Below, piece by piece: positions 26,258-33,513 of a DNA stretch of 64,000 nt (within the stretch, counting starts at the first letter, position 1; each line of letters opens with the position of its first letter). The DNA is from an uncultured Bacteroidales bacterium (lineage in GTDB: Bacteria; Bacteroidota; Bacteroidia; Bacteroidales; Muribaculaceae). The position numbers were made by a program, and so were the translations under genes. Location: NCBI GenBank assembly GCA_900544535.1, contig UQVH01000009.1:51151-115150 (forward strand), read 5' to 3'. The notes beneath the pieces are model-generated. The model ran no database searches. It was given only the letters and a program-made list of their open reading frames with translations, and had not been told where the DNA came from.

Positions 26258-27106
26258 TCAGCGCCACCTCATGAACATTTTCACTACCTCAGGGTCGTGA
26301 TGGTCGAAGAAGAGACTTTTGCCGGTGTCGAGCGTAGCGATCGCGTTCATGTCCTCGTCGTAGAGTTTAAAGTCGAGGATGTCGAGATTCTGTTTCATGC
26401 GCTCCACATGGACCGATTTAGGAATTATGATCACCCCGCGCTGCACGAGCCACCGTAGTGCCACCTGAGCCACGCTTTTGCCGTATTTGTGGCCGATTTC
26501 TTCGAGCACCGGATTGGTGAAGAAGTTGTTGCGTCCCTCGGCCAATGGTCCCCACGACATTATCTGTGTGCCGGATTCTTCCATATATTTCTGAGCCTTG
26601 ATCTGCTGGTTGAACACGTGGGTTTCAACCTGATTGACCATCGGGGCGATCTCCACGTTTGCAGCGAGGTCTATGAGATGGTCGGGGTAGAAGTTGCTGA
26701 CGCCTATGGCGCGGACTTTGCCCTCGCGGTAGGCATCTTCAAGAGCGCGATATGCGCCATAGCGGTCGCAGAAGGGCTGATGGAGCAGCATGAGGTCGAT
26801 ATAATCCGTGCGCAGGCGGCGGAGGCTTTCGTCGATTGACGCTTTGGCTTTTTCGTAGCCGTAATTCGAGATCCAAATCTTGGTAACGATGAAAAGCTCT
26901 TCGCGCGGGATTCCGCTTTTTGCGATAGCGGCTCCGACACCCTCTTCATTGTGGTAGGCCTGCGCTGTGTCGATCATGCGGTAGCCCACGCTCAGGGCAT
27001 CGCTGACACAGCGTTCACACTCGGCGGGGTCTACCTGATAGACCCCGTAGCCGATCATCGGCATCTCAACGCCGTTGCTCAAAGTCACATTTATCATAGC
27101 GGTCAT
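26258..27106 (-). CDS. Aldo/keto reductase
   Basis: 282-aa NADPH-dependent oxidoreductase of the AKR superfamily (2,5-diketo-gluconate reductase/prostaglandin F synthase-like group). Catalytic tetrad residues are visible: Asp and Tyr in MIDTAQAYHNE (about 45-55), Lys in FIVTKIW (about 77) and His in LMLLHQPF (about 107). The nucleotide-binding end is VIIIPKSVHVERMKQNLDILDF. The start ATG is at 27106, and a second at 27097 is possible. Stand-alone gene with a TAATTTTG -7 box. The natural substrate is unknown. Confidence 0.93.
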   Translation of the reverse strand: MTAMINVTLSNGVEMPMIGYGVYQVDPAECERCVSDALSVGYRMIDTAQAYHNEEGVGAAIAKSGIPREELFIVTKIWISNYGYEKAKASIDESLRRLRTDYIDLMLLHQPFCDRYGAYRALEDAYREGKVRAIGVSNFYPDHLIDLAANVEIAPMVNQVETHVFNQQIKAQKYMEESGTQIMSWGPLAEGRNNFFTNPVLEEIGHKYGKSVAQVALRWLVQRGVIIIPKSVHVERMKQNLDILDFKLYDEDMNAIATLDTGKSLFFDHHDPEVVKMFMRWR

Positions 27107-27145
27107 AAGTAACTCTTAAAAATTTAAATTATAATCTATCCGACA

Positions 27146-27153
27146 CAAAATTA
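27146..27153 (-). promoter_or_regulatory. -7 box (TAATTTTG) for the aldo/keto reductase
   Basis: CAAAATTA on the plus strand, 40 nt upstream of the ATG. The nearest TTTG is 27 nt further, longer than normal. Confidence 0.5.
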
Positions 27154-27254
27154 CCACCTTCCCACCTCATAACGCTTATACAAATTACGGATATTCTTAC
27201 CAGATATTCCGTGAGAACGAAATTTCCATATGCGGGATTTTGGTGATTTTTTTG

Positions 27255-27262
27255 TAACTTTG
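27255..27262 (+). promoter_or_regulatory. -7 box (TAACTTTG) for the efflux operon
   Basis: TAACTTTG about 187 nt before the TolC-like ATG at 27449. The 27107-27448 gap holds this and the opposing promoter and no convincing gene. Confidence 0.6.
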
Positions 27263-27448
27263 CGGGGCAATTCACAAAGAGTTGCGTGAATATGACAATC
27301 TATTATCGCGTTATTTTTAGTGAGAATGTTCCCGTGAGAAGCTGGGGACATCTTGAAAACTGGAAGAGTACAGCTTCAGTGTAAAAAAGGTCAGCTGACA
27401 GACATCGTTTCCAATTCACATCAACCACATTTTTTCACAACTATCCTT

Positions 27449-28762
27449 ATGAACAATCATCGATTGCTCACGGGGCTGCTGTCTGCGGTCCTGTTGAGCG
27501 GTGGAGTGTGCTCGTATGGCCAGACCGTGATGACTTTGGAGGAAATCTTTGAAGCGGCCGAAGCCAACAGCGCGCAACTCCGACCCTATTTTGCCGCCGA
27601 GGAGGAGGCAAAAAGAGAAATCAGTGTGGCCCGCAGCGAACGGCTTCCTGAGATCAACGCATCGCTGTCATTGAGTTATATAGGTGACGGCTTCACGACC
27701 AAGCGCAATTTCTCGGACTATCAGCGGGCGCCGATCCCGCATCTCGGCGACGGACTCGCCGTCAATCTCCGCCAGCCCCTCTATACCGGAGGCGCCATCA
27801 AAAACGGCATCGAACTTGCGGAACTGAAATCCACCGCCGCGCGCTATGCCTCGGAACTCCAGCGCGACAATATCCGTTTCCGGCTGACGGGTTTCTATCT
27901 CGATATTTACAAATACAGCAACCTGCGCACTGTGGTCGAAAATAACATAGCCCAGGCCCGCAAGGTGCTTGCCGAAATGCGCGCCCGATTCGAGCAGGGA
28001 GTTGCCTTGCAGAACGACATCACCCGCTACGAATTGCTTGTCTCCAATCTTGAGCTGCAGCTTATCAGGATCAACAACACCCTCGACATCCTCAACAGCA
28101 ACCTCGTGGTGACCGCCGGGCTTGATCCCGCGACGGTGATAGAACCTGATTCGGCCATCCTTGCCCGTGCGCTTCCGTCGGACGGCGAGAGCCGGTGGCA
28201 GCAGGAGGCCGCCGAAAATGCACCCTCCCTCAAACTCGCCCGCTCAGGCGTGGATCTCAGCCGCAAAGCAGAGTCGCTCGTCCGCAGCCGCCGGATGCCT
28301 ACGGTCGGTGTGCAGGCCGCATGGACCATTGACGGCCCGATTCTTGTCGAAGTCCCGCCGATCAACCGCAATCTGAGCTACTGGTATGTGGGAATCGGCG
28401 TCAGCTATGACATTTCGTCGCTCTACAAGACCAACAAATCGCTTTCGAAAAGCCGCGCGGCTACCCGTCAGGCCCTTGACCGCCTTGAGGCTACCCGCGA
28501 GAATGTCGAGCTGGACATCCGTGCCGACTATGTGCGCTATCTCGAAGCCTACGAGGAGCTGAAAACTCGCCGCAAAGGTGTCGAACTTGCCGAGCGCAAC
28601 TACCGCACGACTTCCACTCGCTACTCGGCCGACATGGCCCTGATCACCGACATGCTCGACGCCGCCAATTCAAAACTCGATGCCGAGCAGGAACTCGTCA
28701 ACGCACGCATCAACATCATCTACTATTATTACAAACTCTTATTCACTTCCGGAAAGATATGA
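27449..28762 (+). CDS. TolC-family outer-membrane efflux protein
   Basis: 437 aa from the ATG at 27449, which opens a good signal peptide (MNNHRLLTGLLSAVLLSGGVCSYGQ). An upstream in-frame start would leave that peptide internal. Two OEP repeats with long amphipathic helices are seen: LEEIFEAAEANSAQLRPYFAAEEEAKREISVARSERLPEINASLSLSY, then DISSLYKTNKSLSKSRAATRQALDRLEATRENVELDI. The channel LRQPLYTGGAIKNGIELAEL element is also present. It forms the outer-membrane duct for the HlyD-MFS pair immediately downstream, with a 4-bp overlap. Confidence 0.93.
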   Translation: MNNHRLLTGLLSAVLLSGGVCSYGQTVMTLEEIFEAAEANSAQLRPYFAAEEEAKREISVARSERLPEINASLSLSYIGDGFTTKRNFSDYQRAPIPHLGDGLAVNLRQPLYTGGAIKNGIELAELKSTAARYASELQRDNIRFRLTGFYLDIYKYSNLRTVVENNIAQARKVLAEMRARFEQGVALQNDITRYELLVSNLELQLIRINNTLDILNSNLVVTAGLDPATVIEPDSAILARALPSDGESRWQQEAAENAPSLKLARSGVDLSRKAESLVRSRRMPTVGVQAAWTIDGPILVEVPPINRNLSYWYVGIGVSYDISSLYKTNKSLSKSRAATRQALDRLEATRENVELDIRADYVRYLEAYEELKTRRKGVELAERNYRTTSTRYSADMALITDMLDAANSKLDAEQELVNARINIIYYYYKLLFTSGKI

Positions 28763-29793
28763 ACCATCGCAGTAAAAAAATCCTGTCATACGTACTGACC
28801 CTTGCGGTCATAGCAGCCGCAGCCGTGTGGGTATGCGCCAAGTTTATCCATTTCGGCGACGTCGAATTTACGGACAACGCCCAGGTGCGTCAGCAGATCG
28901 TGCCCGTCAACAGCCGCGTGCAGGGCTATATCAAAGAAATCCGCTTCGATGAATATACCGAAGTGAAAAAGGGCGACACACTCGTCATCATCGACGACTC
29001 AGATATGCGTCTGCATGTGGCTCAGGCCAGAGCCGACTATCAGAATGCTCTTGCGGGCCGTGATGTCGCCGACCGCAGTGTGGGAGTCGCATCAGCGAAT
29101 GTCGCCGTCACCGAAGCCTCGATCGCAGAGGCAAAGGTTGTGATGGAGATGGCGGCGACCGATTTCGAGCGTTACCGGAAACTCTTAGCGCAGGAGGCCG
29201 TGACACGTCAGCAGTTTGACGCTGCCAAGACCGACTACGAGGCCAAGAAAGCCCGCTACGAGATGCTCTCGCGCCAGCGTTCGGCCACCTCGTCGGTCGT
29301 TGCAGAAACCCGTCAGCGCATAGCTCAGAACGATGCCGGTATCGAACTTGCCAAGGCGCTCCTCGAAACCGCAGAGTTGAATCTGTCGTATTGCGTCATC
29401 GTGGCTCCCTGCGACGGCTACACCTCGCGCAAGGAGATCGAGGTCGGTCAGCTCGTGCAGCCCGGTCAGACTCTGCTCGACGTCGTCGATTCCCACGATG
29501 TATGGGTGACGGCCAACTACAAGGAGACCCAGCTGCCGCGCATAGCTCCCGGAAGCAAGGTCGAGATCAAGGTCGACGCGATTCCCGACGTCACTTTCAA
29601 CGGTGAGGTGGTTTCGATCTCCAGAGCCACCGGCGCCGCGCTCTCGGTTCTGCCGCAGGACAATTCCGCAGGCAATTTCGTGAAGGTCCGTCAGCGTGTG
29701 CCTGTAAGGATCGCTTTTTCAGCCGACAACGATAAGGCGGCCATGGAGTGTCTGAGAGCGGGCATGAATGTGGAGTGCGAGGTGAAATACTGA
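28759..29793 (+). CDS. HlyD/EmrA-family periplasmic adaptor
   Basis: 344-aa membrane fusion protein: one N-terminal transmembrane helix (about 9-28), then a lipoyl/barrel-sandwich half (QIVPVNSRVQGYIKEIRFDEYTEVKKGDTLVIID). A coiled-coil hairpin (about 75-205) follows, then the second lipoyl half (LSYCVIVAPCDGYTSRKEIEVGQLVQPGQTLLDVVD) and the beta-barrel (VWVTANYKETQLPRIAPGSKVEIKVDAIPD). The EmrA-like end connects to the MFS pump one base further. Overlap with the TolC-like gene implies co-translation. Confidence 0.93.
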   Translation: MNHRSKKILSYVLTLAVIAAAAVWVCAKFIHFGDVEFTDNAQVRQQIVPVNSRVQGYIKEIRFDEYTEVKKGDTLVIIDDSDMRLHVAQARADYQNALAGRDVADRSVGVASANVAVTEASIAEAKVVMEMAATDFERYRKLLAQEAVTRQQFDAAKTDYEAKKARYEMLSRQRSATSSVVAETRQRIAQNDAGIELAKALLETAELNLSYCVIVAPCDGYTSRKEIEVGQLVQPGQTLLDVVDSHDVWVTANYKETQLPRIAPGSKVEIKVDAIPDVTFNGEVVSISRATGAALSVLPQDNSAGNFVKVRQRVPVRIAFSADNDKAAMECLRAGMNVECEVKY

Positions 29794-29794
29794 T

Positions 29795-31411
29795 ATGGCG
29801 GACTGGCATGCACCTCAGGGACCGTTCGATATTCCGGAGGTCCCGAATTTCGTACCGCGCCGACTCAAGCCCTGGCTGTTCATCTTCTTTGTCCTCATCG
29901 TCCAGTTTTCGGGCGGACTGTATCTTGCGGCCGCATCCGACATGGTCGGCACTACCGCTCTGATGCAGGAAGACATCCTGATGGCCGGATATGCGTCGCT
30001 TGTCGGCATGGCGATCAATTTCGCCGTGATGTTCCGTATAAAGTTCAGATTCTCGACGCGGACCCAGCTCCTTGCGGCGGCAATCGTGCTGATTGCAGCC
30101 AATGTGATCTGCGTCCACACCGACAATGTGCCACTGCTTGTGGTCACATGCTTCGTAGCAGGATGGTTCAGAATGCAGGCTACCTTGGCCTGTAACTCCA
30201 CCATTCAGTTGTGGCTGACTCCGGTGCGCGACATGGCGATTTTCTTCTGCTATGTCTACATCGTGGTCGACAGCGTCATCCAGCTCAGCGGCATCGCCAC
30301 GATCTACACGGCATTTTTCTCGCAGTGGGAATATATGCACTGGATTATGACCGGACTGTTGGCGCTCATGATGGTCATGGTGATGATCCTCGTGAAGCCT
30401 GTGCGCGGTCCGATGTTCATCCCGCTGTTGGGCATCGACTGGATCGGCTCGCTGCTGTGGGCCGGTTTCATGCTCTGCTTCACGTTTGTCTGCGTCTACG
30501 GAAACTATTTTGACTGGTGGGATGCCGTGGAGATCCGCGGCGCCGTGCTGCTCGGTCTGGTCTGTGTCGCCATCAATCTCTGGCGCGCCACTTTCCTGCA
30601 CCATCCCTACATCAGTTTCCGTGCGATGAAAAACCGCAATGTCATCCGGGCCACGGCGATATACATGGTGTTTTTCACCCTCCTTGCCTCGGAGCACGTA
30701 TTCGAGCACAGCTATGCGGCAACCATTCTCGGCTTTGACGAGACTAATCTCATCGACCTCAACTGGTATGTGTTCGCAGGGATCATCGTCGGCTGCGCGC
30801 TGACCTACTTCACCTTCGCGCTGCGCCGGTGGCGCTATAAGACCATGACGGCGATCGGATTCGCTTTGGCAGCGCTCTATCTGGCTTATTTCTACTTCCT
30901 GATCGACTATGGAGTGGAAAAGGAGATGCTTTTTATCCCGCTTTTCTTCCGCGGGATGGCTTCGGTGGTGATCTCCATCATTTTCCTGACCTCGATCGTG
31001 CAGAGCGGATTGCCGTTTCAGGTGTTTCCGCAGGCTCTTACGATCAACGGTTTCACCGGGGCTGTCATGAGTGCCACTTTCGGACCGGCGGTCATCGGAG
31101 AAGTGCTGCGCCGGACGATGGCGAAGAATTTCGCCAATTTCAGCGCCGCAATGACCGATGTCGATGTCAGCGGTGCCCACGGAGCACTCGGTCAGCTCTA
31201 TGGCATGGCGCAGAAACATGCGCTCGTGGTGTCGATGAAAGAGATCTACGGCTGGTTGCTGCTTGTGGCTCTTGTCTCGCTGGTTGTCATTGCCGTGAGC
31301 TATGGTCCTCTTCGCCCGGCGGCTATATTCCCGAAGTGGAAGACCATCAGGCGCACTCTGCGCCATCTTGTCCGTCAGGAGGAGAAACGCTGCGAGCCGG
31401 CGCAGGGATGA
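29795..31411 (+). CDS. MFS transporter, EmrB/DHA2-type
   Basis: 538-aa inner-membrane pump with about 14 hydrophobic segments starting at residue 26 (PWLFIFFVLIVQFSGGLYLAAASDMVG). The DHA2 family has 14 transmembrane helices, which fits the length. The classic RxxxRR loop-2 motif is not obvious, but a positively charged FRIKFRFSTRTQLLAA follows segment 2. It is the final gene of an EmrKY-TolC-like tripartite proton-driven exporter. The cargo (fatty acids, bile acids or drugs) is not deducible. No TetR or MarR regulator is adjacent. Confidence 0.88.
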   Translation: MADWHAPQGPFDIPEVPNFVPRRLKPWLFIFFVLIVQFSGGLYLAAASDMVGTTALMQEDILMAGYASLVGMAINFAVMFRIKFRFSTRTQLLAAAIVLIAANVICVHTDNVPLLVVTCFVAGWFRMQATLACNSTIQLWLTPVRDMAIFFCYVYIVVDSVIQLSGIATIYTAFFSQWEYMHWIMTGLLALMMVMVMILVKPVRGPMFIPLLGIDWIGSLLWAGFMLCFTFVCVYGNYFDWWDAVEIRGAVLLGLVCVAINLWRATFLHHPYISFRAMKNRNVIRATAIYMVFFTLLASEHVFEHSYAATILGFDETNLIDLNWYVFAGIIVGCALTYFTFALRRWRYKTMTAIGFALAALYLAYFYFLIDYGVEKEMLFIPLFFRGMASVVISIIFLTSIVQSGLPFQVFPQALTINGFTGAVMSATFGPAVIGEVLRRTMAKNFANFSAAMTDVDVSGAHGALGQLYGMAQKHALVVSMKEIYGWLLLVALVSLVVIAVSYGPLRPAAIFPKWKTIRRTLRHLVRQEEKRCEPAQG

Positions 31412-31419
31412 GACCGGCA

Positions 31420-31938
31420 TCAGCGGCGCGATCTGCGTTTATGTTTACGCTTGCGTGAGCGCTGTTTGCGGCCAGGCGTCGCATTGGCACACGGCCTTGT
31501 CACAACATCCGTTTTTACGGCAGACTGATTCTGAATTTCCGAGGAATCAGTCTGCTGTTCTTTTACATCGTTGTCTTCCTTTTCGGGTGCGTTACACGAC
31601 GCTCCCGGAGTGGAGGCGGCTTTTTCAGCTTTCTCCTCGCGTCTTTTTGCGGCACGGGCTCTCGCAGCCTCCGAGCGGCTGATGGCTTTGTCGATCTCCG
31701 GTTTGAGCAGATGGAAGGCTAAGATCACTTCGGGAGCTTCGTCTGTCGGAGGGACGGCGCGGCAGTCGAGGTAGAGGAGTATGGCTTGCCGCAGTTTTTC
31801 TGTGGCAGACGGGCTAAGGGTGATGATGTCGGTTGCCGACTCGATCCGCTGCATGATCTCGCGGAGAAATTTTCCGGATACGGGGTAGGAGAGGGCAGAG
31901 GCCTGTTTGTGCTGGCGGTGGGAGCGTGTGGATTTCAT
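31420..31938 (-). CDS. Hypothetical protein with basic C-terminal tail
   Basis: 172 aa from the ATG at 31938. An in-frame ATG at 31989 is rejected because the TATCTTTG promoter box lies at 31979-31986, inside that extension. A small helical domain (about 12-85, FLREIMQRIESATDIITLSPSATEKLRQAILLYLDCR ... AFHLLKPEIDKAI) is followed by a charged helix (RSEAARARAAKRREEKAEK), a polar linker and a strongly basic end (RKQRSRKRKHKRRSRR). The core faintly resembles DUF6291-type phage/plasmid proteins, but I do not recognise it with confidence. The tail suggests nucleic-acid binding. Confidence 0.65.
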   Translation of the reverse strand: MKSTRSHRQHKQASALSYPVSGKFLREIMQRIESATDIITLSPSATEKLRQAILLYLDCRAVPPTDEAPEVILAFHLLKPEIDKAISRSEAARARAAKRREEKAEKAASTPGASCNAPEKEDNDVKEQQTDSSEIQNQSAVKTDVVTRPCANATPGRKQRSRKRKHKRRSRR

Positions 31939-31978
31939 GTCGTCGGGTGTGTTTGTGGTTATGTGATACTTTTTTCTG

Positions 31979-31986
31979 CAAAGATA
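31979..31986 (-). promoter_or_regulatory. -7 box (TATCTTTG) that sets the start of the basic-tail gene
   Basis: CAAAGATA on the plus strand, 40 nt before the ATG at 31938. This favours the shorter protein. Confidence 0.6.
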
Positions 31987-32042
31987 CATACCCCAAAAGC
32001 CGATTTACTGCGATAATGCGGAGCGAGGCAAATTTTTTTGAA

Positions 32043-32105
32043 AGCACTGTATCAGGCAAACCGCGTAGCGACGAGGCGAATCCAGGCCACTGCTGTGGTA
32101 ATTGG
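32043..32105 (+). repeat. Degenerate copy of the long palindromic repeat arm
   Basis: Matches the outer arm of the 54.6/57.4-kb repeats: ATCAGGCAAaCCGCGTAGCG, then GCGAATCCAGGCCACTG and CTGTGGTAAT, with about 25 nt (the small CCCCC hairpin) missing. The rest of 31990-32385 has no gene. Confidence 0.7.
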
Positions 32106-32210
32106 AATCAAGTGTCTGCGTTGTGCTGTGTCTGATAGGAGCGGTTGGCCCTGGGGCAAGACGTTATATAGCCTCACCGAAGCATTTTTATTAAGTCCGT
32201 CGTTCTACCT

Positions 32211-32340
32211 TAGGCACCGCTCGGCCTACTTTGGGCACTATTCAGCACTGCGGAGGCCGTCAGTGAAATCCTCGAAGAGGATGGGGCTTAGGAACCCCAG
32301 GCTGAGCGAGCGCCAGCAGGGCCGAGCGGTGCCTGGGGTA
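32211..32340. repeat. REP-like GC-rich palindromes left of the transposase
   Basis: A degenerate copy at 32211-32255 faces a good copy at 32291-32340. AGGCACCGCTCGGCC at 32212-32226 is an exact inverted match of 32320-32334. The good copy is itself a hairpin, CCCCAGGC (32295-32302) pairing with GCCTGGGG (32331-32338). The pair resembles a two-REP (BIME-like) unit. Confidence 0.7.
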
Positions 32341-32385
32341 GTGGCTATGTCGTGTTATGTCTGCCTCGGAGAGGCTGGTTAGAAA

Positions 32386-32818
32386 TCAGGAGAGCATATA
32401 TTCTTCCCATCTTTTTCCGGCGTTCAACATCAGCTTTTGGAGCTCGGTTTCAAAAGGCTGCGTCAGATGATGTGTTTTCTGACTTGTGATATAGTGTATC
32501 ACGTTTTCTTTGGCCGACGGAGACACGGATGCCGCGAAATATTCCTTTCCCCAGCCCTCAAAATTCGGATAGAGTCCTGACCGCTTCATCCACATGCTGC
32601 TGTTCTGCCATGAAATCTGAGAGCGATATTGTGGGATGCAAGTCGACAAGCATATGCAGATGATTGCCGATTCCGTTTATGCAGTAGAGATGGCCGTGTT
32701 TGGCCCGGACAAGATTGGCGATTACTGAGTATAAGTCCTGACATGTGGTCTCAGGGATGGTCAGTTGGCGACAATGTGTGTTTATGACGATATGAAGCAG
32801 TTGGGTCGTATGGCTCAT
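32386..32818 (-). pseudogene. tnpA: IS200/IS605-type Y1 transposase (RAYT-like), frameshifted
   Basis: Single-strand HUH transposase, about 144 aa if restored. From the ATG at 32818 the first frame gives LLHIVINTHCRQLTIPE and the HUH motif NGIGNHLHMLVDLHPTISLSDF (HLH at residues 53-55). It then runs out at 32558. The second frame supplies the rest: SSMWMKRSGLYPNFEGWGKEYFAASVS, the catalytic-tyrosine helix NVIHYITSQKTHH and the end KRWEEYML. The switch lies in a CAG-like run near 32596-32612. An intact promoter precedes it and palindromes bracket it. Length and motifs fit REP-associated tyrosine transposases as well as IS200 TnpA. It is probably inactive unless a sequencing error or slippage restores the frame. 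Confidence 0.85.
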
Positions 32819-32843
32819 GGGGAGAGAATTGAGGATGAGATGG

Positions 32844-32875
32844 CAAAAGTAACACCAATTTGGCCAAAAAGCAAA
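32844..32875 (-). promoter_or_regulatory. Transposase promoter (TTTG-N20-TACTTTTG)
   Basis: On the minus strand, TTTG at 32875-32872, 20 nt, TACTTTTG at 32851-32844. The ATG is 26 nt downstream of the -7 box. Confidence 0.75.
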
Positions 32876-32929
32876 TTTATGATGATGTTAACTAGCATCT
32901 TCGATGCAGCCACCTACGCGATTGGGCCT

Positions 32930-32987
32930 TACCCCAGGCACCGTTCGGCCTACGCTTCGCTTCGGCACTCGCTCAGCCTGGGGTTCC
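32930..32987. repeat. REP-like palindrome right of the transposase (inverted copy)
   Basis: Reverse complement of the 32291-32340 copy with about 8 extra bases in the loop. It shares GGAACCCCAGGCTGAGCGAG at one end and CGGTGCCTGGGGTA (C/T at one site) at the other. The hairpin arms are CCCCAGGC 32932-32939 and GCCTGGGG 32976-32983. Together the two copies form inverted borders around the transposase. Confidence 0.75.
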
Positions 32988-33177
32988 GAAAATTCAGGCT
33001 CTTCGAGCCTCTGCAACCAACATCCGCCGGGGCACTCGCTCAGTATGATTTCTGACCGAGTTCACCGTCTCTGTCTTATTTTAACAAAATCCATTCCAAA
33101 TGTTAACGGGAATCTCATCTGCAAAGGTAAAATCCCCTGAGACATAGGCTCTTCGAGCCATAGACGATGATTCATAG

Positions 33178-33293
33178 TGGCGCCTGGCACTCAGACTGTT
33201 GCCGATGCGTCGGATGCTTCGGGAAGCATCCCTACTTCTGAGACCGCTCAGCACTGCGGAGGTTGTGAGCGAAATCCTCGAAGAGGATGGGGC
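33178..33293. repeat. Further repeat fragments in the gene-free stretch before the NapHG-like operon
   Basis: 33178-33232 is, on the minus strand, a copy of the left part of the 54.6-kb repeat (GTAGGGATGCTTCC and GCAACtGTCTGA). 33249-33293 is a direct copy of 32243-32288 (CAGCACTGCGGAGG ... GAAATCCTCGAAGAGGATGG). No gene is seen in 32819-33513. Confidence 0.65.
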
Positions 33294-33430
33294 CTGAAAC
33301 AAAGACTCTCCGAGTCTTTCACGTGTCCCGCATCCTATTTAGCATAGATTTGGAGTGAAAAAATGCGAAAATCAGTAATATTGGTAGGATTATCCGTAAA
33401 AAGTTTGCTATATTTCTCATGTCAGGCTGC

Positions 33431-33438
33431 TAATTTTG
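33431..33438 (+). promoter_or_regulatory. -7 box (TAATTTTG) for the NapHG-like operon
   Basis: TAATTTTG with TTTG 23 nt upstream (33404-33407). The ATG is 75 nt downstream. Confidence 0.55.
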
Positions 33439-33513
33439 TAGCGATGAAAAATATGACGTTTCAACGTCGATGCATTCAGTTATACAGAAAGACCAATTGA
33501 AAAGATAGATGCA

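Noticed and set aside
29597..31420. A 607-codon open frame on the minus strand across the MFS gene
   Set aside because: It is antisense to a clearly recognised membrane transporter. The translation is His/Asp/Glu-rich without hydrophobic core or motif, as expected from reading GC-rich codons in mirror frame.
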